A DNA stretch of 64,000 bases from JANPPS01 sp965246925 (GTDB lineage: Bacteria > Pseudomonadota > Alphaproteobacteria > Acetobacterales > Acetobacteraceae). The position numbers and the translations under genes are program-made. Positions 1 to 7,563 of this stretch are shown here, in pieces. Numbering within the stretch: position 1 is the stretch's first letter; the number at the start of each line of letters is the position of its first letter. Under the pieces are notes generated by a model. It was not told where the DNA came from and did not search any database. It was given only the letters and a program-made list of their open reading frames with translations. The stretch lies in NCBI GenBank assembly GCA_965246925.1, contig OZ251994.1, positions 2,604,001 through 2,668,000 on the forward strand, read 5' to 3'.

Positions 1-255
1 CGCATCGCCGTCCTTCCGCTCAGCTCCGACCGCGGCGGCGCCAAGGCGGTGGCGCGGTTCTATGCCGAACGCGGGATCACGACGCTGCCGGTGTTGCTGG
101 ACCCCCGTGGCGAGGCGGCGCGCGCCTTCGCCGCCAAGGGCATCCCCACCACGATCCTGATCGACCGCAACGGCCAGGACCGCGGACGGGTCGAGGGCGC
201 GGCCGACTGGGCGAGTCCTGCGTCGCTCGGGGTCCTGCGCTCAGTATTAGGGTAA
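1..255 (+). CDS. TlpA/ResA-like thioredoxin-fold protein, C-terminal fragment
   Basis: The reading frame is open from the first base of the window, so only the C-terminal ~84 residues are present. The segment around residues 50-62 reads GIPTTILIDRNG, the cis-proline loop and beta-strand pair typical of TlpA/ResA/AhpC-like redoxins; the following residues give a GRVEG turn common in this family. The CXXC active site, if there is one, lies outside the window. The protein would be a periplasmic or membrane-anchored thiol-disulfide oxidoreductase. It ends 30 bp before the start of the DoxX-NDH-2 gene on the same strand and could be cotranscribed with it. Family assignment is fairly secure; the exact subfamily cannot be decided from this fragment. 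Confidence 0.75.
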   Translation, partial: RIAVLPLSSDRGGAKAVARFYAERGITTLPVLLDPRGEAARAFAAKGIPTTILIDRNGQDRGRVEGAADWASPASLGVLRSVLG

Positions 256-285
256 CATCCACCTGCGCGCACCGTAAGGTGCGGT

Positions 286-2307
286 ATGATACGTCAGTGG
301 ACCGAACGCTCCCGCGCCCTCACCGCCGCGCTCCGTCCGTGGCTCGACCTACTCATCCGGGTCTGCCTGGCCCAGGCGTTCTTGGCCATGCAGGTGCATA
401 CCATGATGGCGCGGGGTGCGGTGGATGCCTGGGCGCTGGCCGCCGGCATTGCCCCGCTGCTGCTCACCATCGGGCTGCTGACCCGTCCGGCCGCCGGGGT
501 AATGCTGGCGCAGACGGCCATGATCGCCGGGGGCGACATCCGGCTGTTCTGGGCGGCGCTCCTGCTGCGGCTGTTCGTCATCGGCCCCGGCGCGCTGTCC
601 GTGGACCGGCTGCTGCAGCATGGGGCCGAGAGCGTCGCCATGCCCGGCGCGGCGGCCTTGGTCCGGGCCGGGGGCTGGCTGCGCCGGGTCGTGGGGCCGC
701 TGTATCAGCTGGGGCTTCGCCTCTGGATTGCCGCCGCCCCGGCCGGGGTGGCGCTGGCCGCGCTGGGCGTCACGACCGCCATGCGGCCCGGCGGCGACCT
801 CGTGCCCGGCCTGCCTTCCATGATCGCGCACCTGCCGGTGGCGCTGGCGGTGCTGGCCGCGGCCATGCTGGCGCTGGGGGCGGGCACGCAGATCGCGGCC
901 CGCGTTCTCCTAATCCTCGTGCCCATCAGCCAGCTCGGCACCGGGGACGAGCGGCTGTACTGGGCGCTGCTGCTGGCGTGCCTTGTGATCTACGGGCCGG
1001 GCAGCCTGTCGGTCGATGCCTGGCTCAGCCGGCGCATGACCCGGCGCGCCCCGCCCCTGGACCGCGCCGCGCTGCCGCATGTGGTGGTGGTAGGGGGCGG
1101 CTTCGGCGGCGTCGCGGCGGTGCAGGGTTTGCGCCGGGCCGCATGCCGCATCACGCTGATCGACCGCCGTAACTACCACCTGTTCCAGCCGCTGCTGTAT
1201 CAGGTGGCGACCGCCAGCCTCTCCCCCGCCGACATCGCGACTCCCGTGCGGGAGCTGTTCCGCACCCAGGACAACGTTCGCGTCCTCCTGGGTGAGGTCA
1301 CCGGCGTCGACACTGCCGCTCGCACCGTCCTGCTGGATCGCGGCGCCATCGCCTACGACCACCTCATCCTCGCTACCGGCGCGCAGCATAGCTATTTTGG
1401 ACGCGACGACTGGGCTCCCTTTGCGCCGGGCCTGAAGAGCATCGAGGACGGTACCGCTATCCGCCGCCGACTGCTGCTGGCGTTCGAGGAGGCCGAGGCC
1501 GCCAGTGACCCGGCCACCCGCGCCGCTTGGCTGACCTTCGTGATCGTGGGCGGCGGCCCGACCGGGGTGGAGCTGGCCGGTGCTATCGCCGAGCTGGCGC
1601 GGCATGGCTTCGAGCAGGAGTTTCGCCGTATCGACCCCGCCGCCGCCCGCGTCATCCTGGTCCAGTCCGCCTTCCGCCTGCTGCCGGCCTTCCCCGAAGC
1701 GCTGTCTGGCGAGGCGGACCGCGCGCTTCGGCATTTGGGGGTGGAAATCCAGCTGGGCCGCAAGGTGGAGGCGGTGGACGCATCGTCGGTCACCGTGTCC
1801 GGTGAGCCCCTGCCCACCCGCACCGTGCTATGGGCCGCTGGGGTCATGGCGTCGCCGGCCGCCGCCTGGTTGGGGGTCAAGCCCGACCCGGCAGGGCGTG
1901 TCATCGCCGGCCCGGACCTGGGCGTGCCCGGCCTTGCGGGCGTCTATGTGGTCGGAGACACCGCGTCCTCCATCGCCTGGGCCGGCAAGGGCGTGCCAGG
2001 CCTAGCGCCGGCGGCCAAGCAGGGCGGCGCCTACGTGGCCGGGGTGATCCGGGCGAGGCTTGCGGGACGGCCGGCACCACGCCCGTTCCGCTACCGTCAT
2101 TTCGGCAGCCTGGCGACGATCGGGCGGCAATCGGCGGTGGCGGATTTCGGCTTCGTGCGCTTCCGCGGCCCGCTCGCCTGGTGGCTTTGGGGCGCGGCGC
2201 ACATCGCGTTCCTGGTCGGCGGGCGGAACCGGGTGGTGGTGATGCTGCAATGGCTCTGGGCTTATCTCACCTTCCGCCGCGGCACCCGCCTCATCACCGG
2301 CGCATGA
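286..2307 (+). CDS. DoxX-like membrane domain fused to type II NADH dehydrogenase (NDH-2)
   Basis: A 673-residue two-part protein. Residues ~20-250 are hydrophobic and contain two similar halves, each ending in a DoxX-like LLTRPAAGV / LGAGTQIAARVLL segment, so this looks like a duplicated DoxX/SURF4-type four-helix unit. From residue ~266 a NDH-2 enzyme follows: FAD-binding GGGFGG, the RNYHLFQPLLYQVAT stretch typical of NDH-2, a second Rossmann motif VGGGPTGVELAG near residue 420 for NADH, and the flavin motif GVYVVGDTAS near 552. NDH-2 oxidises NADH and reduces membrane quinone without pumping protons. The DoxX part probably anchors the enzyme and may bind quinone; that is inference. The stop overlaps the start of yraN (ATGA). 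Confidence 0.9.
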   Translation: MIRQWTERSRALTAALRPWLDLLIRVCLAQAFLAMQVHTMMARGAVDAWALAAGIAPLLLTIGLLTRPAAGVMLAQTAMIAGGDIRLFWAALLLRLFVIGPGALSVDRLLQHGAESVAMPGAAALVRAGGWLRRVVGPLYQLGLRLWIAAAPAGVALAALGVTTAMRPGGDLVPGLPSMIAHLPVALAVLAAAMLALGAGTQIAARVLLILVPISQLGTGDERLYWALLLACLVIYGPGSLSVDAWLSRRMTRRAPPLDRAALPHVVVVGGGFGGVAAVQGLRRAACRITLIDRRNYHLFQPLLYQVATASLSPADIATPVRELFRTQDNVRVLLGEVTGVDTAARTVLLDRGAIAYDHLILATGAQHSYFGRDDWAPFAPGLKSIEDGTAIRRRLLLAFEEAEAASDPATRAAWLTFVIVGGGPTGVELAGAIAELARHGFEQEFRRIDPAAARVILVQSAFRLLPAFPEALSGEADRALRHLGVEIQLGRKVEAVDASSVTVSGEPLPTRTVLWAAGVMASPAAAWLGVKPDPAGRVIAGPDLGVPGLAGVYVVGDTASSIAWAGKGVPGLAPAAKQGGAYVAGVIRARLAGRPAPRPFRYRHFGSLATIGRQSAVADFGFVRFRGPLAWWLWGAAHIAFLVGGRNRVVVMLQWLWAYLTFRRGTRLITGA

Positions 2308-2675
2308 GGTCGCGTCTAGAATCAGGCCGGCTGTCGCAGGCGCGCGGCGTTTTGGCGGAGGCGCGTGCCGCGGCGGCGCTGGTGGCCGAGGGCTGGACCA
2401 TCTTGGCCCAGCGCCTGCGCACCGGGGCGGGCGAGATCGATCTCGTGGCCGCCAAACCCGGTCTCCTGGTGTTTATCGAGGTGAAGTCCCGCCCGACCCT
2501 CACGGCGGCCGCCGGTGCGCTCGGCCTAAAGCAGCGCACCAGGCTGCTAGCAGCGGCCGAGGCGGCGCTGGCGCTCCATCCGGAGTGGGGCGGGGCTGAC
2601 ATCCGGTTCGACGTCATGCTGGTGGACGCCGCCGGGCAGGTGCGCCGCGTGGCCGACGCGTTTCGGGCGGATTGA
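2304..2675 (+). CDS. yraN: YraN/UPF0102 family endonuclease-like protein
   Basis: A 123-residue protein starting at an ATG that overlaps the preceding stop in an ATGA arrangement, so translation is probably coupled. The core reads GAGEIDLVA around residues 40-50 followed by FIEVKSR around 56-62: the E/D-IDLV...EVK pattern of the restriction-endonuclease-like fold in UPF0102. The length matches the family (about 120 residues). The true substrate of YraN proteins is not established; Holliday-junction-type nuclease activity has been suggested from the fold. The frame is open far upstream of 2304, but that stretch overlaps the dehydrogenase out of frame and is not coding. Its stop directly abuts the stop of the convergent AEC transporter with no spacer. 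Confidence 0.9.
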   Translation: MRSRLESGRLSQARGVLAEARAAAALVAEGWTILAQRLRTGAGEIDLVAAKPGLLVFIEVKSRPTLTAAAGALGLKQRTRLLAAAEAALALHPEWGGADIRFDVMLVDAAGQVRRVADAFRAD

Positions 2676-3581
2676 TCAAAAGTAGCTTAGTCCCAGCCAC
2701 CATAGCGGCAGCGTCGCGAAGGAGAGCAGGATGCCGCAGCCGACCATGAGCGTGGTGAGCGGCGGGTTCAGCCCGTATTGCGTGGCTACGATCGCGCCGC
2801 CGATCATCGGGCCCATGGCGGATTCGAATATGGTGATCTGCGTCACCTCGCCCGTGCCGCGTAGCAGCCCCACATAGATCAGCGCCACGAGCAACGGGCC
2901 CAGCACCAGCTTGAACCCCAGCCCCACGCCCAGCGCCACCCGCTGCCCGGAAAATTGATCCAGCCGCAGCTGCAGCCCGACCGAGACCAGCGCCAATGGC
3001 GCCAGCGTGTCGCCCAGCCGGTGCGTGAGGCCCGCAAACCACGGCGGATGATCCGTCCCGCTCAGCAGCAACGCCAGCACGAGCGCGATCAGCGGTGGGA
3101 ACTTTACGATCTTCAGCAATACCGCCCGGCCCGACGGGGCATTGCTGGAGCACACGCACGCGACCGTCACCCCCAGGGTGCTCAGCACCAGATAGGTGCC
3201 GAGCTGATCGATCACGATCCCCGTCGGCAGCCCGGCCGGCCCATAGAACGCCTCGATCATCGGTAGCCCAACGAACGACGTGTTGGCGAGGCCAGCCGAC
3301 AGCGCCAGCGCACCGGCCGTCCCTGGCGAGCACCACCCGAGCCGGGCCAAGGCAAGGAACACCGCGGCAGCCAGCAGGAACAGCAGCCACGGCATGAGCA
3401 CCGGTGCGGCCAGCGCCGGCGTCACGGGGATATGGTGGATCTGGTTCAGGATCAGCGCCGGCAGCGCGATATGAATGATGAAGGCATTCAACGCCGCGGG
3501 TGTGTCCGGCGGCACGCGCTTGGTCACACGCAGGACCATCCCGGCCATCAGGCAGACGAACAGCATGATGATGTTGGCCAT
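2676..3581 (-). CDS. AEC (auxin efflux carrier) family transporter
   Basis: A 301-residue, strongly hydrophobic protein with about ten membrane segments. The N-terminus (FVCLMAGMVLRV...PPDTPAALNAFI) and the later NTSFVGLPMIEAFYG motif near residue 95-110 are characteristic of the AEC/MleP family, in which the N-P-G/S segments form the broken helices of a bile-acid-transporter-like fold. Members move small organic anions such as malate or act as auxin-like carriers; the substrate here cannot be predicted. The gene is convergent with yraN, the two stop codons touching at a TGATCA palindrome, and has its own upstream region of 188 bp shared with the divergent small secreted protein. Confidence 0.88.
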   Translation of the reverse strand: MANIIMLFVCLMAGMVLRVTKRVPPDTPAALNAFIIHIALPALILNQIHHIPVTPALAAPVLMPWLLFLLAAAVFLALARLGWCSPGTAGALALSAGLANTSFVGLPMIEAFYGPAGLPTGIVIDQLGTYLVLSTLGVTVACVCSSNAPSGRAVLLKIVKFPPLIALVLALLLSGTDHPPWFAGLTHRLGDTLAPLALVSVGLQLRLDQFSGQRVALGVGLGFKLVLGPLLVALIYVGLLRGTGEVTQITIFESAMGPMIGGAIVATQYGLNPPLTTLMVGCGILLSFATLPLWWLGLSYF

Positions 3582-3769
3582 GGCCGCCCCAATTTCTCGG
3601 TGAGATGGGACTGTGGCGGCATCGCCGCGGCGCGGATGTGACCCAGTTCACACCCCGATCAACCTCGGCCCATTTCGTTCCGGGTGACAAAGGGTAACCT
3701 CGTCTCCAAACATATTGAGCCGATTGCACATGCCCTTCAATCTAAAGCCGTTGTTTAAGGAGAGGTGCT

Positions 3770-4060
3770 TTGCTCAGAACCACATTGATGGCTTTGTCGA
3801 TCGGCTCTGCGGTGCCAGCCCAAGCGGACGCCATCATCAACATCCCAGGCCCGCCCGCGGTGCAGTGGGTCCGAGACGGATGCGGCCCTGCCGGGCACCG
3901 CGACTGGCGCGGTTTGTGTACGCCAGATTTACTCCGCCCGGCCTACCGTCCCGTGTATCGGCCAGTGTATCGGCCAGTGTATCGGCCAGTGTATCCCGGC
4001 TGCCCACGGGCCTACCACCTGACGCGCTTCGGCTGCATTCGCAATGGCTTCTTTCCTTGA
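3770..4060 (+). CDS. Small secreted protein with tandem YRPV repeats
   Basis: A 96-residue protein that begins with TTG, supported by a strong ribosome-binding site (AAGGAGAGG at 3758-3766) four bases upstream. Residues 1-19 form a signal peptide ending in AQA-DA. The mature part has GCGPAGHRDWRGLC, a Cys-Gly pattern seen in many small exported alphaproteobacterial proteins of unknown role, then four perfect YRPV tetrapeptides encoded by a 12-bp tandem repeat, then a second Cys pair region (PGCPRAYH...GCIRN). Four cysteines in the mature protein suggest two disulfides. Tyr/Arg/Pro repeats suggest a cell-surface or wall-associated structural peptide, but no function is known. Confidence 0.7.
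   Translation: MLRTTLMALSIGSAVPAQADAIINIPGPPAVQWVRDGCGPAGHRDWRGLCTPDLLRPAYRPVYRPVYRPVYRPVYPGCPRAYHLTRFGCIRNGFFP
3944..3991 (+). repeat. 12-bp tandem repeat, four units, coding YRPV x4
   Basis: Four consecutive 12-bp units each translating to Tyr-Arg-Pro-Val. The last three units are identical at the nucleotide level; the first differs at synonymous positions. The array is in frame, so slippage would add or remove whole tetrapeptides without disrupting the gene. Confidence 0.85.
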
Positions 4061-4163
4061 TAGCACCGCGGCCCGCGGCTGAACTCCCCCGCGATTGCGG
4101 AGGCAACGCAGGATGCCGTGAACTCATGCTTAGATGGCCCGGGCGTAAAGCGGGTCCGGAGTA

Positions 4164-4889
4164 CTATTTCGATAGTATCTCAGGCCCGCCAAACCGAAGC
4201 CCGGCGTAGCGCACTGCCACGGTCTCAGGCGCGGGCTCCCGATATATACCGAACCTGAAATAAGGACCCTGCTTTGCGGGATAGCCTAGAGGCCCGGTAT
4301 AGTCCGCAATCTTCTGCCCATCGCGCCAGGCGCGCAACCGCCCGGCTGTTTGGCTGTAGCGGATTTGATAGACGAGATGGTAAATGTGCCCCCGTTTGAA
4401 GGTGCCGTCTGTAAACAGTACGATCGCCGGCGGGTTCTGGCGCAGCGAGTCCGCGGTGCTTGTTCGCACCACGATCCGGAACACGTCACCAGCATCGAGT
4501 TCCTGGGCCCAGGGCGGCGAAACCGGCATGGTGCCAGGATCCTCCGTTGCGTGCAGCTGCCCGATCACAAGCCAACGGCTCGTCACGGGAGGGCCAGGCT
4601 CCACTAGTAGATCGAAGGCCAGCCAAAAGTCGGCTCCCAGAGACTCCTTGTGTGTAAAACCGGAGATTTCAGCCCGCTCGGCCGGGTGCTGGTGCGCGGC
4701 GTCCCAGGGCGCTCGGTCGCCCGCTCGAACCTCGAACCGAATAGTGTCCGACGTGTTTAAATCGCCCGTGATCGCCCAAGGTACTTCGGCGCTTTCTGCC
4801 CGCCAAACGCGGGGTTCCCTATTGGTGGGTAGCAACTCGCCCGTAACAGCCCAGAGGGCCCCGGCCAGCGCGCGCCGGCGCCTAAGCAA
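4164..4889 (-). CDS. Heparin-lyase-like (Polysacc_lyase) beta-jelly-roll protein
   Basis: A 241-residue protein. The C-terminal half shows the family pattern of the heparin lyase I-type polysaccharide lyases: HLVYQIRYS..GRLRAW.DG near residues 170-190, then GPYFRFGIYR near 210-219 and a final VRYAGLRFG strand. An RAE-S-G segment near residue 70 matches the usual first conserved strand. Such proteins are usually secreted enzymes cleaving uronate-containing polysaccharides by beta-elimination, but many family members in this group are uncharacterised. The N-terminus is arginine-rich then moderately hydrophobic and only weakly resembles a signal peptide, so the start is uncertain. The chosen start overlaps the end of comM by 8 bp on the same strand, suggesting coupling. 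Confidence 0.65.
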   Translation of the reverse strand: MLRRRRALAGALWAVTGELLPTNREPRVWRAESAEVPWAITGDLNTSDTIRFEVRAGDRAPWDAAHQHPAERAEISGFTHKESLGADFWLAFDLLVEPGPPVTSRWLVIGQLHATEDPGTMPVSPPWAQELDAGDVFRIVVRTSTADSLRQNPPAIVLFTDGTFKRGHIYHLVYQIRYSQTAGRLRAWRDGQKIADYTGPLGYPAKQGPYFRFGIYREPAPETVAVRYAGLRFGGPEILSK

Positions 4890-6384
4890 CGCGCCCCGGC
4901 ACGCGGTGGCGGTAGGCCAGCGCCTCCGCCACGTCCGCCCGGCGCACGTCCGGCATGCGGGCCAGGTCGGCGATGGTGCGCGCCACGCGCAGGATGCGGG
5001 TAAACCCGCGGGCCGAAAGCCGCAGCTTGTCGGAAGCGGTTTCCGCCAGCTGCCGCGCCTCGGGCATCAGCGTGATGGCGCCCATCTCGGCCTCCGCATT
5101 GGTGGGTGGTCCCTCCTGATACCGGTCCCGCTGCAGCGCCCGGGCCGCACCGACGCGGGCGGCGACGGCGGCCGTGGTCTCACCCGGCCCGGCGCGCGAC
5201 AGCTCGGACGGCGGAATCGGCTGAACCTGCACCGTCATGTCAATCCGGTCCAGCAGCGGGCCGCTAATCCTGCTAAGGTAATCCTCGCCACAGCGGGGTG
5301 CCTTGCTGCACTCGCGATGGGCATCGCCGAGGTAGCCGCAGCGGCAAGGGTTCATGGCGGCGATCAGCTGAAACCGCGCCGGGTAGGTGACGTGCGCCAT
5401 GGCCCGGGCGACAGTGGTGCGCCCGCTCTCCAGCGGTTGGCGTAGCGCTTCCAGGGCGGGGCGTGGAAACTCCGGCAACTCGTCCAGGAACAGCACGCCG
5501 CGGTGCGCGAGGCTGACTTCGCCAGGCCGGGCCCGCTGGCCACCGCCGGTCAGTGCCGCTTGCGACGCGCCATGGTGCGGTTCGCGGAACGGCGGGCGCA
5601 TCACCAGGCGCCCGCCGTCCAGCATGCCCGCGACGGAGTGTATCATGCTGACCTCCAGCGCCTCGGCCGGCAGCAAATCCGGCAACAGGTGCGTGAGGCG
5701 GGCGGCCAGCATCGATTTACCGGCGCCCGGCGGCCCGATCAGCATCAGGTTGTGGCCCCCGGCGGCAGCGATCTCCAGCGCGCGCTTGGCAGTCTCCATG
5801 CCGCGCACCTCGGACAGATCCGGGCCGGGCGCCACCTCCTGCGCTGCGCTGGGCAGGGGCGCCGTCAGCACCTGGGTCCCGCGGAAATGGTTGATGATGG
5901 CCATGACGTCAGGGGCGGCGAGCACTTGGACCTGGCCGGCCCACGCGGCCTCCCCACCTTGCGACGCTGGGCAGATCAGGCCGATGCCCCGCTGCAAGGC
6001 CGCCATGGCCGCCGGCAGCACGCCGGCCACGGGGTTGATCGACCCGTCAAGCGACAGCTCGCCCAGCGCCGCATAGGCCGCAACCTCATCGAGCGGCAGC
6101 ACCTCCATGACTGCGAGTACACCCAGTGCGATCGGCAGGTCGAAATGGCTGCCTTCCTTCAGCAGGTCCGCCGGCGCCAGATTGATCAGCACCCGGCGCG
6201 GCGGCAACGAGAGCCCCATAGCAGTCAATGCCGCCCGCACCCGCTCCCGCGCCTCCCCCACCGCCTTATCCGGCAATCCCACGACCAGGAAGGCGGGCAG
6301 CCCCGAGCTGATCTGAACCTGCACCTCCACCGGCGTGGCCTCGATACCGCTAAACGCGAACGTCTGGATGCGGGCAATGCTCAT
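4882..6384 (-). CDS. comM: ComM/YifB family Mg-chelatase-like AAA+ ATPase
   Basis: A 500-residue protein. The frame is open 90 bp further upstream, but the family N-terminus begins at the ATG giving MSIARIQTFAFSGIEATPV, so that start (6384) was chosen. Residues 1-170 form the Lon-protease-like ChlI domain (SSGLPAFLVVGLPDKAVGEARERVRAAL). The AAA+ core has Walker A GPPGAGKS near residue 213, Walker B-type LFLDELPEF, and the NPCRCGYLGD cysteine segment found in YifB proteins; the helical C-terminal domain ends with YRHRVPG. ComM is a hexameric helicase that promotes branch migration of integrated DNA in natural transformation. Here it stands without competence genes. Confidence 0.93.
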   Translation of the reverse strand: MSIARIQTFAFSGIEATPVEVQVQISSGLPAFLVVGLPDKAVGEARERVRAALTAMGLSLPPRRVLINLAPADLLKEGSHFDLPIALGVLAVMEVLPLDEVAAYAALGELSLDGSINPVAGVLPAAMAALQRGIGLICPASQGGEAAWAGQVQVLAAPDVMAIINHFRGTQVLTAPLPSAAQEVAPGPDLSEVRGMETAKRALEIAAAGGHNLMLIGPPGAGKSMLAARLTHLLPDLLPAEALEVSMIHSVAGMLDGGRLVMRPPFREPHHGASQAALTGGGQRARPGEVSLAHRGVLFLDELPEFPRPALEALRQPLESGRTTVARAMAHVTYPARFQLIAAMNPCRCGYLGDAHRECSKAPRCGEDYLSRISGPLLDRIDMTVQVQPIPPSELSRAGPGETTAAVAARVGAARALQRDRYQEGPPTNAEAEMGAITLMPEARQLAETASDKLRLSARGFTRILRVARTIADLARMPDVRRADVAEALAYRHRVPGRVA

Positions 6385-6460
6385 GGTTGCATAGACCCGC
6401 TTCGCACACCTTTTGTCGATAGTGTATCGGGCGGAGGGCCGAGATGCGGCTAGATCAAGC

Positions 6461-7486
6461 CTATGCGCCGCCAAACGCCTTTAAAAACCCGGCCAGCAAC
6501 ATTCCCAGCGTCTGGATGTTGTAGCCGCCTTCCTGAACGATCGCGGTTGGGAGGCGCATGGCGCGGATCGCCTCAGCGGCCCGGGCGAACCCGGCGTCGC
6601 TCACGCGCAAGAACGAGAGCGGCTCAGACACGGACGCGTCGAAACCCAGGCTCAGCACAAGCGCGTCGCAACCCGCCAGACCGGCAATGGCGACAGCGAT
6701 CGCCTCGAGCCAGGGGCCGTCTTTTGTACCGGCCGGCAGCGGCAAGTTCAGCGTGTGGCCCAGGCCGGGCCCAGCGCCCCGTTCGGATGCATGACCGACA
6801 TACCAGGGATAGTAGCCGGACGGGTCGCCATGGACCGACGCGAAGCGAACGTCATCACGCGTCCAGAACGCGCCCTGCGTGCCATTGCCATGATGGCTGT
6901 CGATGTCCAGGATTGCGACACGTGGAACGCCGCAGGCCCGCAACCGCTCTGCCGCGATAGCCGCGTTGTTTAAGTAGCAATGCCCGCCCGCGCGCGCCGG
7001 ATATGCATGGTGGCCCGGCGGACGGGTCACGGCATAGGCGTCCCGACCCGCCACGGCCTCATCCGCCGCGGCCACCGCGCAGGCGGCCGCGGCGGCGGCG
7101 GCCGACCATGTATGCGGGCCGATCGGACAGGACGTGTCCGCGGTGAACCAGCCTAGCCGCCCGATCAGGCCACCCGCTGTACCGCCTTGGGCCAGCATCT
7201 CGGGCGAGGGGTGGATGTTTGGCACCATTTCCGGCCCCGCATCCGCAAGCGCGGCCCAGGCGGCGGGAGCGTCTTGTAAGAAGTCCAGATAGGCCGGATC
7301 GTGCACCGCCTCCAGTGCGGCGCGCTGCACAGCCGGCGGCATGAGCACCGGAATGCCAGCCGCCGCCAGTCCCTCTAGCAGTGCATCTGCCCGTTCGGGC
7401 CGCTCGAAATTGGGCCGGACCTGGCCGCGTTGCAGAAAGAAATGCGGGGTATGCAGCAGCTGCGCCGGGTCCCAAAAGGCTTTCAC
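6461..7486 (-). CDS. Histone deacetylase family, acetylpolyamine amidohydrolase-like
   Basis: With the GTG start at 7486 the protein is 341 residues, the length of the Mycoplana acetylpolyamine amidohydrolase. That start has a good ribosome-binding site (AAGGGAG) eight bases upstream and the family N-terminus follows directly; a longer frame runs into the divergent gene and is not used. Motifs are RPPGHHA (catalytic His pair), DIDSHHGNGTQ (zinc Asp and His), the segment LSLGFDAS with the second zinc Asp, and EGGYN near the C-terminus for the transition-state tyrosine. It should remove acetyl groups from polyamines or similar amines using zinc. It is 76 bp upstream of comM on the same strand and divergent from a family-5 solute-binding protein. 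Confidence 0.88.
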   Translation of the reverse strand: MKAFWDPAQLLHTPHFFLQRGQVRPNFERPERADALLEGLAAAGIPVLMPPAVQRAALEAVHDPAYLDFLQDAPAAWAALADAGPEMVPNIHPSPEMLAQGGTAGGLIGRLGWFTADTSCPIGPHTWSAAAAAAACAVAAADEAVAGRDAYAVTRPPGHHAYPARAGGHCYLNNAAIAAERLRACGVPRVAILDIDSHHGNGTQGAFWTRDDVRFASVHGDPSGYYPWYVGHASERGAGPGLGHTLNLPLPAGTKDGPWLEAIAVAIAGLAGCDALVLSLGFDASVSEPLSFLRVSDAGFARAAEAIRAMRLPTAIVQEGGYNIQTLGMLLAGFLKAFGGA

Positions 7487-7563
7487 CGCACCGCTCCCTT
7501 GGGTGATGATGGCGGCCAGGCTATGAACGGCGCCGACGGTTGTCCATCCGGTGAAAGTGAGCC

